Of a DNA stretch of 64,000 bases, positions 23,091 through 35,163 are shown in pieces; within the stretch, counting starts at the first letter, position 1, and every line of letters begins with the position of its first letter. Source of the DNA: Solanum dulcamara. Its lineage: Eukaryota; Streptophyta; Magnoliopsida; Solanales; Solanaceae. The stretch is from positions 51,279,286-51,343,285 of the forward strand of contig NC_077245.1 in NCBI RefSeq assembly GCF_947179165.1, given 5' to 3'. The translations under genes and the position numbers were made by a program. A model generated the notes under the pieces. That model did not search any database and was not told the DNA's origin. It saw only the letters and a list, made by a program, of their open reading frames with translations.

Positions 23091-24872
23091 ATATTAAAGG
23101 AAAATAAATTAAAATAACTTAATACTACCCAATCTCCAATAACTCATTTTCCAAAAGGGTGTGATATGGAGGCTTGAGTTCTCCTATGTTATCTTAATAT
23201 TGTTGATTGGTTATGAAATTATTAATTGTGTTGTCACTTGATCTTGATCTTGTTGGTTGCCACCTGTTAAGTGTTACAGTTGATTTTTCGCTATTACTTA
23301 TTGCATATTGATTCCTATTTTTAGTCGGCCGATGATACCTACTCAGTACATGTTGTCTTGTACTGACCCCTACTTGTATCTTTTCTTGTTTTATTTTGTG
23401 GGGTGCAATGAGTGTTCCACCGACTTTGACTCGATCTCAGCTCTAGTCAGTCTCCAGTTCATAAGATTTCAGGGTGAGCTATCCTTCTAGCTGGCGATGG
23501 AATCTCTTGTCATGGCATGGCGTCCTTAGTTTTCGGATACGTTATATTATTTATTTATTTGGTGTTTGATAATTCGAGACTTAGTTTTAGAATTTAGATG
23601 TCCTTCATGTGATGACTTTCAGGTTTTGGGGAGAATGTATTTATTTGAGCTTCCGCGTTATTATTATTAGTTAGGGTTTGTATCGTTGGTTCTCCCACCC
23701 AGAAGGTTAAGTGTGCGTGCCACTCATGACCCATTTTGGGTCGTGATAGTAGACCTCAAATTTGTATTTTGATAGGTCTATTGAGTCTGTAACATCGAAT
23801 TTAGTAAGGTGACATATATAATTTGTGTGTATGGGATTTTCAAATAAATTCCGAGGTCCATTCGGAGTATGTTTGAAGCCTTGTGTAATTGCTGATATCT
23901 GGTGTATGTAGGCACCGATATTGCGATGGGTTGATCACTTTCGAGACCTTTGCGTTAGCAAAGATCCGATCGCAAAAGTGAAGAGCCCTTTCTTTTTGGG
24001 GATCGCAAAAACGATCAGGTGATCACTTTAGTGATTGTCGCAAAAGCGACCTTGGGCCTGCATTCGTGAGACCTTAGAGGGTTTCTTCCAAATTTTGGGG
24101 TTTAACCCTACTTTATCACATTTTGAGTTTTGTAAAATTCTTGAAAGTAATTTGAAGGGACTTTTTGCGGTGAATCTTTTGGGTAAGTGGTTACCCTAGA
24201 TCTTCAATTCTCCATCATCAATAGTGATTTTAACATTAAAAATTTTGATTTTTGATTGGTAAAACAAGAGGTTTTCAAGAACCTGAGTTTTTAAAGTAAA
24301 ATGATGATTTTGAGTTGAATACAACTCCATTTTTGAAATGGTTTTCACAAATAGATTTCAAATGCTTTGGGTAACATATTTATGTAACAATTTCCAGATC
24401 CAAACCTTATTTTTGGAATTGAGTTTTTGAACCAAATTGACCCATTTATTCAAATTACGTATTAGTTTCAAAACCTCATTGTGAATACTTATTTGACTAG
24501 ATCGTGTTGATTTGGCTACTATTCGGAGGGAAAAGCTCAAGTCTTGGATTGATTTGTGATTGATCAAGGCAAGTGAACCTCTAATTCTTTGTAAATCTTG
24601 AAACCTCCTTGTTTTTGTATTGGGGGTAATGTGAATGTCATTATAAGTTAACTATTCAAATTGATTAATCTTAATTATAGATTGGGTTTACTAAAAACAG
24701 AAATGTGTTGAAAAGTGTAAATTGTTATGATGTTGATATTGATGTGGTAGTTGAAGAAATGCTTTGATCGTTTTGTTGTGGTTGTGAACTATTAGAACTT
24801 TTCATTCTCTCATTATTGTGGGAGCATGCCTTTTTGCATCAGTTACGGAACACTGTGATTAGACATGCTATT

Positions 24873-25090
24873 GTGATGCCGAGGTCATTACCAGCAAGTG
24901 TTATTAATGTCATGATCATTGTTGGCAAGTGTTATTAATGTCGATGTCATTGCCGGCACATGTTATTAATATCGAAGTCATTATCGGCGAGTGCTATTAA
25001 TGCCGAGGTCATTACCGATGAGTGATATAGATGCCGAGGTCATTGTCAAAAAGTGTTATTAATGTTGAGGTCTTACCGACAAGTATACAA
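24873..25090 (+). repeat. Minisatellite in 5' LTR, about 30-bp units
   Basis: About seven units built on GCCGAGGTCATTACCG plus AGTGTTATTAAT. The 3' LTR has the counterpart at 41471-41652 with slightly different unit sequences. Confidence 0.88.
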
Positions 25091-25767
25091 AATTAGGGGT
25101 GTTCCCCATAAGTCCCATTTATTAATTATGCATGATAAACCTTTATACTTTCTTTGATGATTCTTGATACTTGTGATTGATGAAAGTGATATTGTGAATA
25201 AGGAGTTGCAGTGGTTGAACTGTGATTATAAAACTTATGAGCTGTGCATTGTGAACAACTAAGTTAGGCGGATGTTTGTGCAGGTTGAGTTATGGTGGTT
25301 CAGTTGGGATGGAAGGAGTTCTCTTATTCTATCTAGATTTAACTTATTTTATTGGATTATTTGTTGAGTACCATGTTGTTGGTATTCTTTTGCTTCTACA
25401 CTTGTGTAGGTTCTGAACTTGGATCCACGTGTTAGTTTTCTTCATCTACTTCTGAGGTTTATTGAGGAGACGTTGAGAGGTAGCTACTTGTCCTCCCAGA
25501 GGGCCACTCTTTTTTTTACTTATGATTTATTCTATTTGAGAAACATAGAAATTAAGACCTATATTTTATCTTTCAATTATGTATTTACATTAGTGGCTTA
25601 TACACGTGACAACTAGAATTTTAGGAGTATTTGAGGAGGAATAAGATTTTCATCTTATGTTATTGTTATTGGTTCATTTCTGCATATCTTATGTTTTTGT
25701 TGGGTTTTAATTGACTTGCCTTGGTGGGAAAAGATGAGTGCCACACATCTATTTTTAGATCATGACA

Positions 25768-25781
25768 AAAAATATCAAAGT
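25768..25781 (+). other. Eroded primer-binding site of the Tekay element
   Basis: Directly after the 5' LTR stands AAAAATATCAAAGT, alignable with the plant initiator-tRNA-Met site TGGTATCAGAGC by G-to-A and similar changes. The decay matches deamination of a methylated, silenced element. Confidence 0.55.
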
Positions 25782-26052
25782 CCCATGTTCATGGGTCTCA
25801 CGTGTGTATAAGATAAGTCTAAGTAAAGGTTCAAGGATTGGTATGGAGACGTCTGTACTTATCTTCGAGAAGTTATGACGATTATTGGAAAACTTCCTTT
25901 TTATTCATTCTTTCTTATCGTGCGTGATTACCTTCGCTAGTACTAAGTTGTGTGCTATTTTGGTAGATGTTGAGGAGAAGAACTTTTATTTTTAGTGGTA
26001 GAGGGGAGGCAGTCCTCGAGGCAGTTACTAAGACTCCCACTAGGGGTAAGGC

Positions 26053-28545
26053 TGTAACATCCCCAAAATTGTTTTCCCTAAGATTTGGACCCTTCTTGTA
26101 TTTGTGCAGCGTCGAATCCAATTATTGTGAAGCGTGTGCACGAGTTTGGATGAGTTTTTAAGTAATTAAAGAGTGTTAGAGGTGATATAGGGTCATAAGG
26201 GATCCTTAGAACCAAGCTAAGTCCAAAAGAATTTGTCTTGGGTAAGTCGTCGAAGGAGTTTGTATAAGGGTCGACTTCTAATGACCATATTGTTTGAAAT
26301 ATGATGATCTGGGTGGCCCACGACCTATTAAATTAAAGGTTGTCGAATCTTCTTTCCGATGCCACCAAGAGTGTAATTTTTGGAGTTCGGAGTCAAAAGA
26401 TATAACGATCCTAAGACGGATGGGTACTGCAGGAATTTCAGGCCTAGGCTGTGACTGCAGGGAACCTGGGCTTGGTACCGCAGTGGCGCGATACGCCACT
26501 ATCGTCCCAGGAACAAGCCTCAGTAGTTTGGTCCCTGGCGCGGCGCGCCACTACGAGATGTGCTGGTTTTCAAGCCTATTTTCCAGAACCCAAAAAACTT
26601 GGGCTTGGCGCTGTAAGGGCGCGATGCGCCACTATCGCGCCATAAAATAGCCTCAGTAGTTTGGTCCTTGGCGCGATGCGCCACTAAAAGATGTGCAGGT
26701 TTTAGGCCTAATCGACCTGGCGCTGCAATGGCGCGACGCGCCACTATCGCGCAAGGAGCGTTTTCAGCCTATTTTTCAGAATTTTGGAGAAAGGGCAATT
26801 TGGGAATTATCCCAAATTATATATACTCGAGCCTTGGGCGTTTTGGGACCATTTTCAGCCCCTCTCTCTCTCAAAAAAAAGCCCTACAAGCCCCTCTCTT
26901 CTTCTCCAAATCCTTCTTCAACAAGATTTGCCTCCAAGAGCTTCAAGACTTCAAGTTGCCATTGAAGACCTAACAACAAAGTTTCTTCAAGAATCTATTC
27001 TAAGGTATGTAAGGCTACACAAAACATGGGTTGAGTCCACCCATGTGCCCTATACTTTTTTTGAGGTTAAATGTCCATAAGAATAGAGTTTCGTGATATG
27101 GTTTATGTTTGAATGAGTCTTGTCTCCTATTAATTTAATTCTTATTGTGTTGAAGTTGTTGAGCTAAGAATTTCAAAAACCTTCATGTTAGTATGAGTTG
27201 ATGGAGATGGTTTGTTAATATGCTCGGTTGATTTCCTTAACCATGTGATTATGTTGAATGTGCCAATTTCTTTAAATGTGTTACTCCTCTTGAATTGTTG
27301 GTTTAAAATTCTTAGAGTTGTGATGAGTCCTAAGTAGGTGACAAATGAGGAGAGGAATGGTTTGTTATGTTTGTGGGATGTTATAAATACTTATTTAAAT
27401 TAGGCTTGATTGAGTTGATTGGAGGATAGAATTGATGAGTGGACAAGGTCCTAAATGAGACTTGCCATTATGACTTGATTGTGTTGAACTGAGAATAAAG
27501 TTGATTTGTTGGCAAAATTCTAAATGAAGCTAGCCGTGAGGGCTTGTTTGAGATGATTGGAGGGAGTCTTATGAGCATGGAGTCATGGGAGGAGTATCGA
27601 GCACCGAAACGGGTGAGAGTATAGTCCATACTCGAACCCCAGAAACTACGCCGCCAATGTAGGTAGGGATGGAACCGTTAAAGTCGGATGCTTCCCGTGG
27701 GATCGAACTGTTAAAGTCGGATATTTCCCATTTTATTATCCTGAAATGATAGGACTTGACTAATCGATGGAATCCATGATTAGGGAGGCGTTCATGCCCT
27801 GGCAAGGTGTGGATGGACATGGCAACGACGTCTGATTGTTTTACTATCACTGGCTCATAAGTGATGGTTGTCGGATAAGAGAAACTCCCATTTAGGTCTT
27901 GATAGTAATCCGAGTCAGTTGAGTTGAGTGGCATGTGAATTGGTCCCGTCTAAACTATTTCTTATTAGACTTAAGACACTTGAGTGAGTTGTTATTTATT
28001 TATGAGATGAGATTTCCGAGTTGGTTGGTCCTTTTCTGATGTTTTTTTAATTCGGCCATTTTACATACTCATATATTCCACGTACTGATGCAATTTTGCC
28101 TGCATCATTTCATGATACAGAGACAGATACCAGAGATCATCAACCGGCGCACCGTTGAATATCTACACACTTCCCGCTACTTGGTGAGTCCTCCTAGTTT
28201 CCAGAGGATGTTTAGCTCCTTGTGTAGTTTTGTGTTGTTTCCTTTATTTTAATTATTGGTAGCAATGGGCTTGTCATTGGCACCTCCTAGACTTTGATAG
28301 AGGATTTATAGACTAGAGTGTAGGGAGGTTGGACTATTATTTTGAGGAGTCTTATTATATTTGTTTTGTCGAGTTGATAGTGTTTGGCCTTCGGCCCCAT
28401 AATGTGAATATTGTGTTTATGATTGAATCCTCTATTGAGTGAATGTGATTGAATGATAGTGTGACTGAATCTGGTGGTTCGCTTGAAGGCCAGAAATGGT
28501 TTTCGAGTACCGGTCACATCTAGGGTACCCTCCCGGGGCATGACA
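26053..28545 (+). repeat. 5' LTR of the non-autonomous element
   Basis: TGTAACATCCCCAAAATTG start and TCCCGGGGCATGACA end. It carries GC-rich GCGC palindromes (26459-26760) and a conserved hairpin (28101-28119) 426 bp from its end. Confidence 0.95.
26459..26760 (+). repeat. GC-rich array of GGCGCGATGCGCC-type palindromes
   Basis: Four to five copies of a unit containing TGGCGCGATGCGCCACTA and, in most, TATCGCGC, separated by 60-90 bp, in an AT-rich element. The second LTR repeats it at 30570-30875. Open frames here on either strand are by-products of the high GC content. Confidence 0.85.
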
Positions 28546-28549
28546 AACA

Positions 28550-28561
28550 TGGTATCAGAGC
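28550..28561 (+). other. Primer-binding site, tRNA-iMet type
   Basis: TGGTATCAGAGC stands 4 bp after the LTR end, complementary to the 3' end of plant initiator methionine tRNA, the primer used for first-strand synthesis by most plant gypsy and copia elements. Confidence 0.95.
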
Positions 28562-30150
28562 ACAGAGTCCAAGAGTTCTAGAGAGTCTATAAAGCCATGT
28601 CTAGTAGAGTCTTGCTTATGGGTGTGTTGTGCACCACACTTATAATCAGGAGGCTATAGGAAATTAAGAATTGTTTCCCTTCTTTTATATTCTAGATTCG
28701 TGCGATAGAGTTTTACTCTATGAATGTTCTCTTCTGATTCATGCATTGCTCATATCCATTCGACTACCCCTCACACTCAAGGTAGTTGAAACAGTAAGTA
28801 TGAGATTCTTGTTAATGAGTTAAGATAAAGTCTTGAGGAAGTGAAGAGACTGCACAAGGCTTGAGAGAAGCCGATTAATGTGTTTAACTCTATTGATTTG
28901 GAAGAATGTACTCTCATTTATATGGATCGTGCGTTGAGCCAGAGCGAGATATCTTTGAGTGATAAGTATCACCATCCAATGGAATGTGATCCAAGGCAAG
29001 GAGAGCTATGGTTGAGATGATGGTTGTAGAGTTAGAAAGAGGGAGTTAGAAGAGTAAAACTCAAATAGTGAGAATGATGGTTGATTGCGGCCAGTAACTA
29101 GGGTGGAGTATCTATAAGGTGAGTAACAAGGTGTAGTGAATGATTGAGATAGTGCCAGTTTTAAGATTTGATTTGGTAGGCTTGACATAACGTATGTGAG
29201 AGATTTAGATATTAACTTGTGAGGAGTATTTGTTATGAAAGGAGGGGTATGTGACCCTCAGATGTAAATAGGGAATTGAGGCTAAGTCATTTGGTGAGAA
29301 GAGGCTTAAGATATGTATATGAAATAGTATAGAGTTATATGAGGTTCTAAATTGTGAGTTGCTTTGAGTGACTAGTTAGTATCCTTTAGTTGATGCTTTT
29401 AAGCTAAGGGGGAGATGATAGAGTAATGAGCCAAAGTAAGTCTTAAGCTTTCGATAGTGATGAGTTGGCTAAGATGATAGTAGACGGAGTTGAGCAAGAG
29501 TAGATGAGGAAGAGTGAGTGCTTTCCGATTGTGATAGTTGTATTGTACTTGTCTAGTCGAGGATAAATGTGTAGAGGAGGAGCGAGATGAGAACTTGTGA
29601 GCAATAGATAGGTAAGAGTATGTTAGTATATCTCCAAGAAAGAGCTCATACAATGATGAGGGTATAAGTGTTAGAGTAAGCATGACAACTCTTAGATGTG
29701 AGTGAGGTAGTTAGAGTGATAAGCTTGAGTGTATGGTTGTCACTGTGAGAGTGATGGTAGTAGGCTAATGATAGCATTTGGGGGAAATATTGGAGGTACG
29801 TGAAGGGTGCTATGAGGCTTGGAAAGGAGGAGAAGTTTGGGCACCGATATATTGACCTCATGAAATTGTGAAGAGGATTGGGAATGTCGCTCATGAATTA
29901 GAGTTCGACGGTTGAGAATGTAGATGTTTGAATAATTTAGTTGGTAGAGTTTTGATGTTCTATTCGTGCCTAATGATAAGGGTGTTAAAAAAGATGTCCC
30001 TACTCTTGACTTAAATCGATTTGTTATTCTTGAGCGGGGGTAGTTGATTTTCCAAACTTCTCGATTGGTTGACTTGTTGATGTGATTAAGTAATGATTGT
30101 TATCCATTCCTCGAGTCCAGCTTTGCTTGATCTTCATTCGAGGACGAATG
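28562..30150. other. Non-coding internal domain of the non-autonomous element
   Basis: No protein blocks of a retrotransposon can be recognised. It is AG-rich, with many GATGAG and GAGTGA-like words. The related block at 49865-51832 shares most of the text, including CACCACACTTATAATCAGGA and CTACCCCTCA phrases, so the two families have a homologous interior. Open frames on the minus strand (29399-29894) are not supported as genes. Confidence 0.8.
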
Positions 30151-30168
30151 ATCCCAAGGGGGAGATAT
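30151..30168 (+). other. Polypurine tract of the non-autonomous element
   Basis: ATCCCAAGGGGGAGATAT immediately precedes the 3' LTR, the usual position for the second-strand primer. The upstream phrase TTCGAGGACGAATG is common next to such tracts in Solanaceae elements. Confidence 0.85.
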
Positions 30169-32662
30169 TATAACACCCCCCCAAATTTTTTTCCCTAAGA
30201 TTCGGACCCTTCTTGTATTCGTGCAGGGTCGAACTCAATTATTGTGAAGCATGTGCATGAGTTAGGATGAGTTCCTAAGTAATTAAAGAGTGTTAGAGGT
30301 GATGTGGGGTCATAAGGGATCCTTAGAACTAAGCTAAGTCCAAAAGAAATCGTCTTGGGTAAGTCATCGAAGGAGTTTGTATAAGGGTTGACTTCTAACG
30401 ACCATATCATTTGAAATATGACGATCTGGGTGGCCCATGACCTATTAAATTAAAGGTCATCGAGTCTTCTTTCCGACGCCACCAAGAGTGTAATTTTTGG
30501 AGTTTAGAGTCAAAATATATAACGATCCTAAGACGGACGGGTACTATAGGAATTTCAGACCTGGGTTGTGACTGCAGGGAACCTGGGCTTGGCGCCGCAG
30601 TGGCGCGATGCGCCACTATCGCGCCAGGAATAAGCCTCAGTAGTTTGGTCCCTGGCGCGGAGCGCCACTACGAGATATACAGGGTTTTCAAGCCTATTTT
30701 CCATAACCCAGAAAATTTGGGCTTGGCGCTGTAAGGGCGCTACGCGCCACTATCGCGCCATAAAATAGCTTCAGTAGTTTGCTCCTTGGCGCGATGTGCC
30801 ACTAACAGATATGCAGATTTTAGGCCTAATCGACCTGGTGCTTCAATGGCGCGACGCACGACTATCACGCCATGAGCATTTTCAGCCTATTTTTTAGAAT
30901 TTTGGAGAATGGGCAATTTGGAAATTATCCCAAATTATATATACTCAAGCCTTGGGCATTTTGGGACAATTTTCAGCCTCTCTCTCTCTTTCAAAAAAAG
31001 CCCTAGAAGCCCCTCTCTACTTCTCCAAATCCTTCTTCAATAAGATTTACCTCCAAGAGCTTCAAGACTTCAAGTTGCCATTGAAAACCCAACAACAAGG
31101 TTTCTTCAAGAATCTATTCTAAGGTATGTAAGGCTACACAAAATATGGGTTGAGTCCACCCATGTGCCCTATACTTTTTTTGAGGTTAAATGTCCATAAA
31201 AATGGAGTTTCATGATATGGTTTATGTTTGAATGAGTCTTGTCTCCTATTAATTTGATTCTTATTGTGTTGAAGTTGTGGAGCTAAGAATTTCAAAAACC
31301 TTTATGTTAGCATGAGTTGATGGAGATGGTTTGTTAATATGCTCGGTTGATTTCCTTAACCATGTGATTATGTTGAATGTGTCAATTTCCTTAAATGTGT
31401 TACTCCTCTTGAATTGTTGGTTTAAATTCTTAGAGTTGTGATGAGTCCTAAGTAGGTGACAAATGAGGAGAGGAATGGTTTGTTATGTTTGTGGGATATT
31501 ATAAATGCTTATTTAAATTAGGCTTGATTGAGTTGATTGGAGGATAGAATTGACGAGTGGACAAAGTCCTAAATGAGACTTGCCATTATGACTTGATTGA
31601 TTTGAACTGAGAATAGAGTTGATGAGTTGGCAAAATTCTAAATGAAACTAGCCGTGAGGGCTTATTTGAGATGATTGGAGGGAGTCTTATGAGCATGGAG
31701 TCATGGGAGAAGTATCGAGCACCGAAGCGGGTGAGAGTATAGTTCATACTCGAACCCCAAAAACTATACCGCCAAAGTAGATAGGGATGGAACCGTTAAA
31801 GTTGGATGCTTCCCATGGGATCAAACAGTTAAAGTCAGATGTTTCCCATTTTATTGTCCTGAAATGATAGGACTTGACTAATCAATGGAATCCATGATTA
31901 GGGAGGCGTTTATGCCCCGACAAGGTATGGATGGATGTGGCAACAACGTCTGATTATTGTACTATCACTGGCTCATAAGTGATGGTTGTCGGATAAGAAA
32001 AACTCCCATTTAGTTCTTGATAGTACTCCGAGTCAGTTGAGTTGAGTGGCATGTGAATTGGTCCCGTCTAAACCATTTCTTGTTAGACTTAGGACACTTG
32101 AGTGAGTTGTTACTTATTTATGAGATGAGATTTTCGAGTTGGTTGGTCCTTTTCTGATGTTGTTTTATTCGGAAATTTTACATACTCGTACATTCCACGT
32201 ACTGACGCCATTTGTCCTGCATCATTTCATGATGCAGAGATAGGTACCAGAGATCATCAACCGGCGCACCATTGAAGATCTACACACTTCCTGCTATTTG
32301 GTGAGTCCTTCTAGTTTCCGGAGGATGTTGAGCTCCCTGTGTAGTTTTGTGTTGTTTCTTTTATTTTGATTATTGGTAGCCATGGGATTGTCATTGGCAC
32401 CTCCTAGACTTTGATAGAGGCTTCATAGACTAGAGTGTGGGGAGGTTGGATTGTTATTTTGAGGAGTCTTATTATATTTATTTTGTCGAGTTGATAGTGC
32501 TTGGCCTTCGGCCCCATAATGTGAATAGTGTGTTTATGATTGAATCCTTCATTGAGTGAATGTGATTGAATAATAGTGTGACTGAATTAGGTGGTTCGCT
32601 TGAAGGGCAGAAATGGCTTTTGAGTGTCGGTCACGTCTAGGGTATCCTCCCGGGGTGTGACA
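30169..32662 (+). repeat. 3' LTR of the non-autonomous element
   Basis: Starts TATAACACCCCCCCAAATT (TG mutated to TA) and ends TCCCGGGGTGTGACA. Same length and order of blocks as the 5' LTR, with the hairpin at 32218-32236. Confidence 0.95.
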
Positions 32663-33905
32663 AAGGCCCGAGCTAAAGGTTATGCTCGTGGAGTGACACT
32701 AGCTAGAGGTCATACCCATCGAGTGGCACCAGCCAGGGGCCATGATAGAGAAGTCTTCCTAGATCTACAGATGGAGGTTCGTGTGGACCAGGTTCCTCCT
32801 GAGTATGCTACTCCCCTGTTTCAGGATACTTAGTTGAGGATATTGGGTGTACTAGAGAGCTTTTCTCAGGATAGTTCAGCAAACAAACCATAAGGTTCTC
32901 ATATGAGAGTAGATGCGTAGACTTTAGGTCAACATCAGGGTTCAAATGTTCATAATTAGGTGGGTCAACCACAAGTAGTTCTCGTACACGCTGTCAGTGT
33001 ACAAGTTTCTCCTGAGGTAGTCTAGATAGTAGACGATCAGCATAAGTATTAGAGGTTTCAAAGATGAAACCATCCCAGTTTCAGGGTGGTAAGAGCGAGG
33101 ATGCTCATGAGTTTTTTGACTTTATGCCATGAGATGCTAAAGGCGGTGGATTGGTCAATTCGCATGGTGTTTACTTTGTTGCACCCCAGCTTTGTGAACC
33201 CATAAGAGAGTGGTGAAAGACTTATGTAAGGTCTATACCAGTTGGATCTCCTTCGGTAGAGTGGGGTGTGTACTCCAGTGCTTTTCAGGATCTCTTCATC
33301 CCTTGGAGTATGAAGAAGGAGAGCCGATTGATATTTGAGGAGAGACATAGTAGCTTGTTTGTTACTGAGTATGAGGCTTGTTTCTGCTAGTTGTCTCGGC
33401 ATGCTATGATTATGATCCTGGATGAGGCGTATATAGTCCGCAGGTTGTGAGGGGACTAAATTTTTCCATAAGGTCTTATGTGTTTAGAGAAGCCCGTGAG
33501 GGAGATTCCTTCAGTTCATTGTGAGCATTGCTAAGGAGGCAGAATTGATGGTTAGAGAGGCATTTGGGGACCCTAAGAGGGCACTATTTGGAGGTAGGGG
33601 TTCGCATAGAGGTGGTAGTTATTCCAGTGTCATGGAACCATGCATGCATCCATGCAGCAGCAGTCATACACACCAATGTCTTATTTTGGGTGTGGGGATC
33701 TAGGCCACATGATACAAAAGTTCCCCTTACAGACTTACTCAGGACCACAACATACTTATTTAACTACTCCAACTAGAGGTTTGACGCCTCTGGCCAAGGC
33801 TCAAGGTAGAGGTCAGACAGATAGAGGTGGCAGGGCTTCTATTGGTGGTTCTAAGTACAGCAGAGAAGGGGTAGAAATATTGTTCAAACGTGTGGTGGCA
33901 AGGAT

Positions 33906-35158
33906 GCCAGTGTTATGCTTTCTCGAGGAGACCTGAGGCAGAGGTTTCTGATGCGGTTATTATAGCTATTGTTCCAGTCTTCCATCGATCTGCTTTTGTG
34001 TTATTTGATCTAAGATTTATATTCATCATGTCTACCTATTTTGATTTGATATGTGATCGTATGCTTATGCATGTTCATGTTTCTATACCTTTGGGTGAGA
34101 CCTTAGTGGTGGATCGAGTGTATCGATCATGTCTTATTTCTTTGGCTGGGTATGACACTTGGGTAGACATGATTATATTGGGGATGGTAAATTTTGATGT
34201 TATTTTGGATATTGATTTTCTTTCTCCTTATCATAGAATTCTTGATTGTTATGTTAAGACTGTAACCTTAGCGATGCCTGATGTTTTGAGGATTGAGTGG
34301 AAGGGTACTAGTAGTTCTTACCCTAGTAAGTTTATTTCTTTTATGTGTACTCAGTGATTGATTGAAATAGTATGTTTGTATTATTTGGCTTTAATTTAGA
34401 ACACTAGTGTTGAGCCGCCTTCTGTGTAGTCCATTCCCTTGGTTCAAGAGTTTGCAGATGTATTTCCTACTTACCTTCCAGGTTTTCCTACAGATAGGGA
34501 CATTGATTTTGTTATTGATTTGGATCAAGGAATTAAGCCATTTCCATTGCTCCGTATCATATGGCTCTAGTAGAATGAAGGAACAATTGCAGGACTTGTT
34601 GAGCAAAAAGGTTCATTCTCCCTTGTGTGTCACCCTAGGGTGCACCGATCCTATTTGTGAAGAAGAAAGATGGGTCTATGAGAATGTGTATCGAGTATAG
34701 ACAGTTGAACAAGGTGACTGTCAAGAATAAGTATCCTTTTCCCCACATTGATGATTTTTTTTATTAGCTTCAGAATGAAGCATTGTTCTCCAACATAGAA
34801 TTGAGGTCTGGTTATCATCAATTGAATATTAGGACATCAGATATCCCTAAGACATCTATTCGGACCCGTTATGGCTACTATGAGTTCTTGTGATGTCCTT
34901 TGGGTTGGATAATGCCTCAAAAATGTTTAGGGAGTTGATGAATGGGGTGTTCCATTCATATTTGAACTCATTTTTGATCGTATTCATTGATGACATCTTG
35001 GTGTATTCCAAGACTGAGGAGGATCATGTTCGCCATTTGAGGTTGGTACCTCCAAAGTTGAAGAAGGAGAAGTTATATGCAAAGTTTTCCAAGTGTGAGT
35101 TTTGACTTGATTAAGTGTCATTCTTAGGACTTTGGTGTCTAGGGAGGGTATTAGAGTG
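33906..35158 (+). pseudogene. Pol part A: protease and reverse transcriptase of the Tekay element
   Basis: Protease-like domain at about 33960-34357: SAFVLFDLRFIF stands where an active site Asp-Ser/Thr-Gly is expected but the triad is lost; VDRVYRSCLI and VILDIDFLSPYHRILD match the gypsy RVP_2 family. Reverse transcriptase at about 34440-35158: [48 protein letters not shown] and [19 protein letters not shown]; the F-I-D-D of the catalytic motif is intact. Many stops (for example near 34426, 34570, 34697, 34768, 34892 and 35105). Cut after the thumb region by a minus-strand solo LTR at 35164. Confidence 0.9.
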
Positions 35159-35163
35159 GATAC

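Larger units (their letters stand above)
19188..23748 (+). mobile_element. Solo LTR, family X, TSD GTAGA, in the 5' LTR
   Basis: Starts TGTAACGACCCATTATG and ends ATTTTGGGTCGTGATA (CA mutated to TA). Perfect duplications GTAGA lie at 19183-19187 and 23749-23753. Removing the nested solo LTR leaves about 2.17 kb. It is the same family as 10532-12907. Confidence 0.92.
18666..25767 (+). repeat. 5' LTR of the Tekay element, split by a nested solo LTR pair
   Basis: Segments 18666-19187 (522 bp) and 23754-25767 (2,014 bp) match the 3' LTR at 39808-42340 in order. Together they are 2,536 bp against 2,533 bp for the 3' LTR. The start TATAATGACCC is a mutated TGTAATGACC; the end is TAGATCATGACA. The two LTRs differ at many positions, mainly transitions, which suggests an old insertion. 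Confidence 0.9.
26053..32662 (+). mobile_element. Complete non-autonomous LTR retrotransposon, TSD AAGGC
   Basis: Two LTRs of 2,493 and 2,494 bp enclose only about 1.6 kb of internal DNA. Perfect duplications AAGGC lie at 26048-26052 and 32663-32667, and joining the flanks restores the gag reading of the host element. The primer-binding site TGGTATCAGAGC (28550-28561) is intact, as is the purine tract CCCAAGGGGGAGA (30153-30165). No gag, protease, polymerase or integrase blocks can be read in the interior. It must have been moved by proteins from a related autonomous element. By eye the LTRs agree at roughly 95% of positions over sampled stretches, making it one of the younger insertions. Confidence 0.95.
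25967..33905 (+). pseudogene. Gag of the Tekay element, split by a complete LTR retrotransposon
   Basis: Starts at ATG 25967 (MLRRRTFIFSGRGEAVLEAV) and is interrupted after codon 29 by the insertion at 26053-32662; the reading resumes at 32668 with a basic Arg/Gly/Ala-rich stretch. The retrotransposon gag domain is visible at about 33060-33430: FQGG, SFVNP-like and WGVYSSAFQDLFIPWSMK, then RLIFEERHSSLFVTEYEA and LSRHAM. A zinc knuckle near 33670-33720 reads YFGCGDLGHMIQKFP; its first and last Cys are lost. The protein would form the nucleocapsid in which the element replicates. Many in-frame stops; not functional. Confidence 0.85.

Noticed and set aside
26278..26744. Several overlapping open frames around the GC-rich island on both strands
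   Set aside because: Produced by stop-poor GC-rich palindromes in an LTR. Truncated or changed in the sister LTR at 30407-30616.
29399..29894. Open minus-strand frames in the retrotransposon interior, also at 50955-51465
   Set aside because: Although present in both interiors, they run against the element, have low complexity and no known domain; shared ancestry of the DNA explains them.
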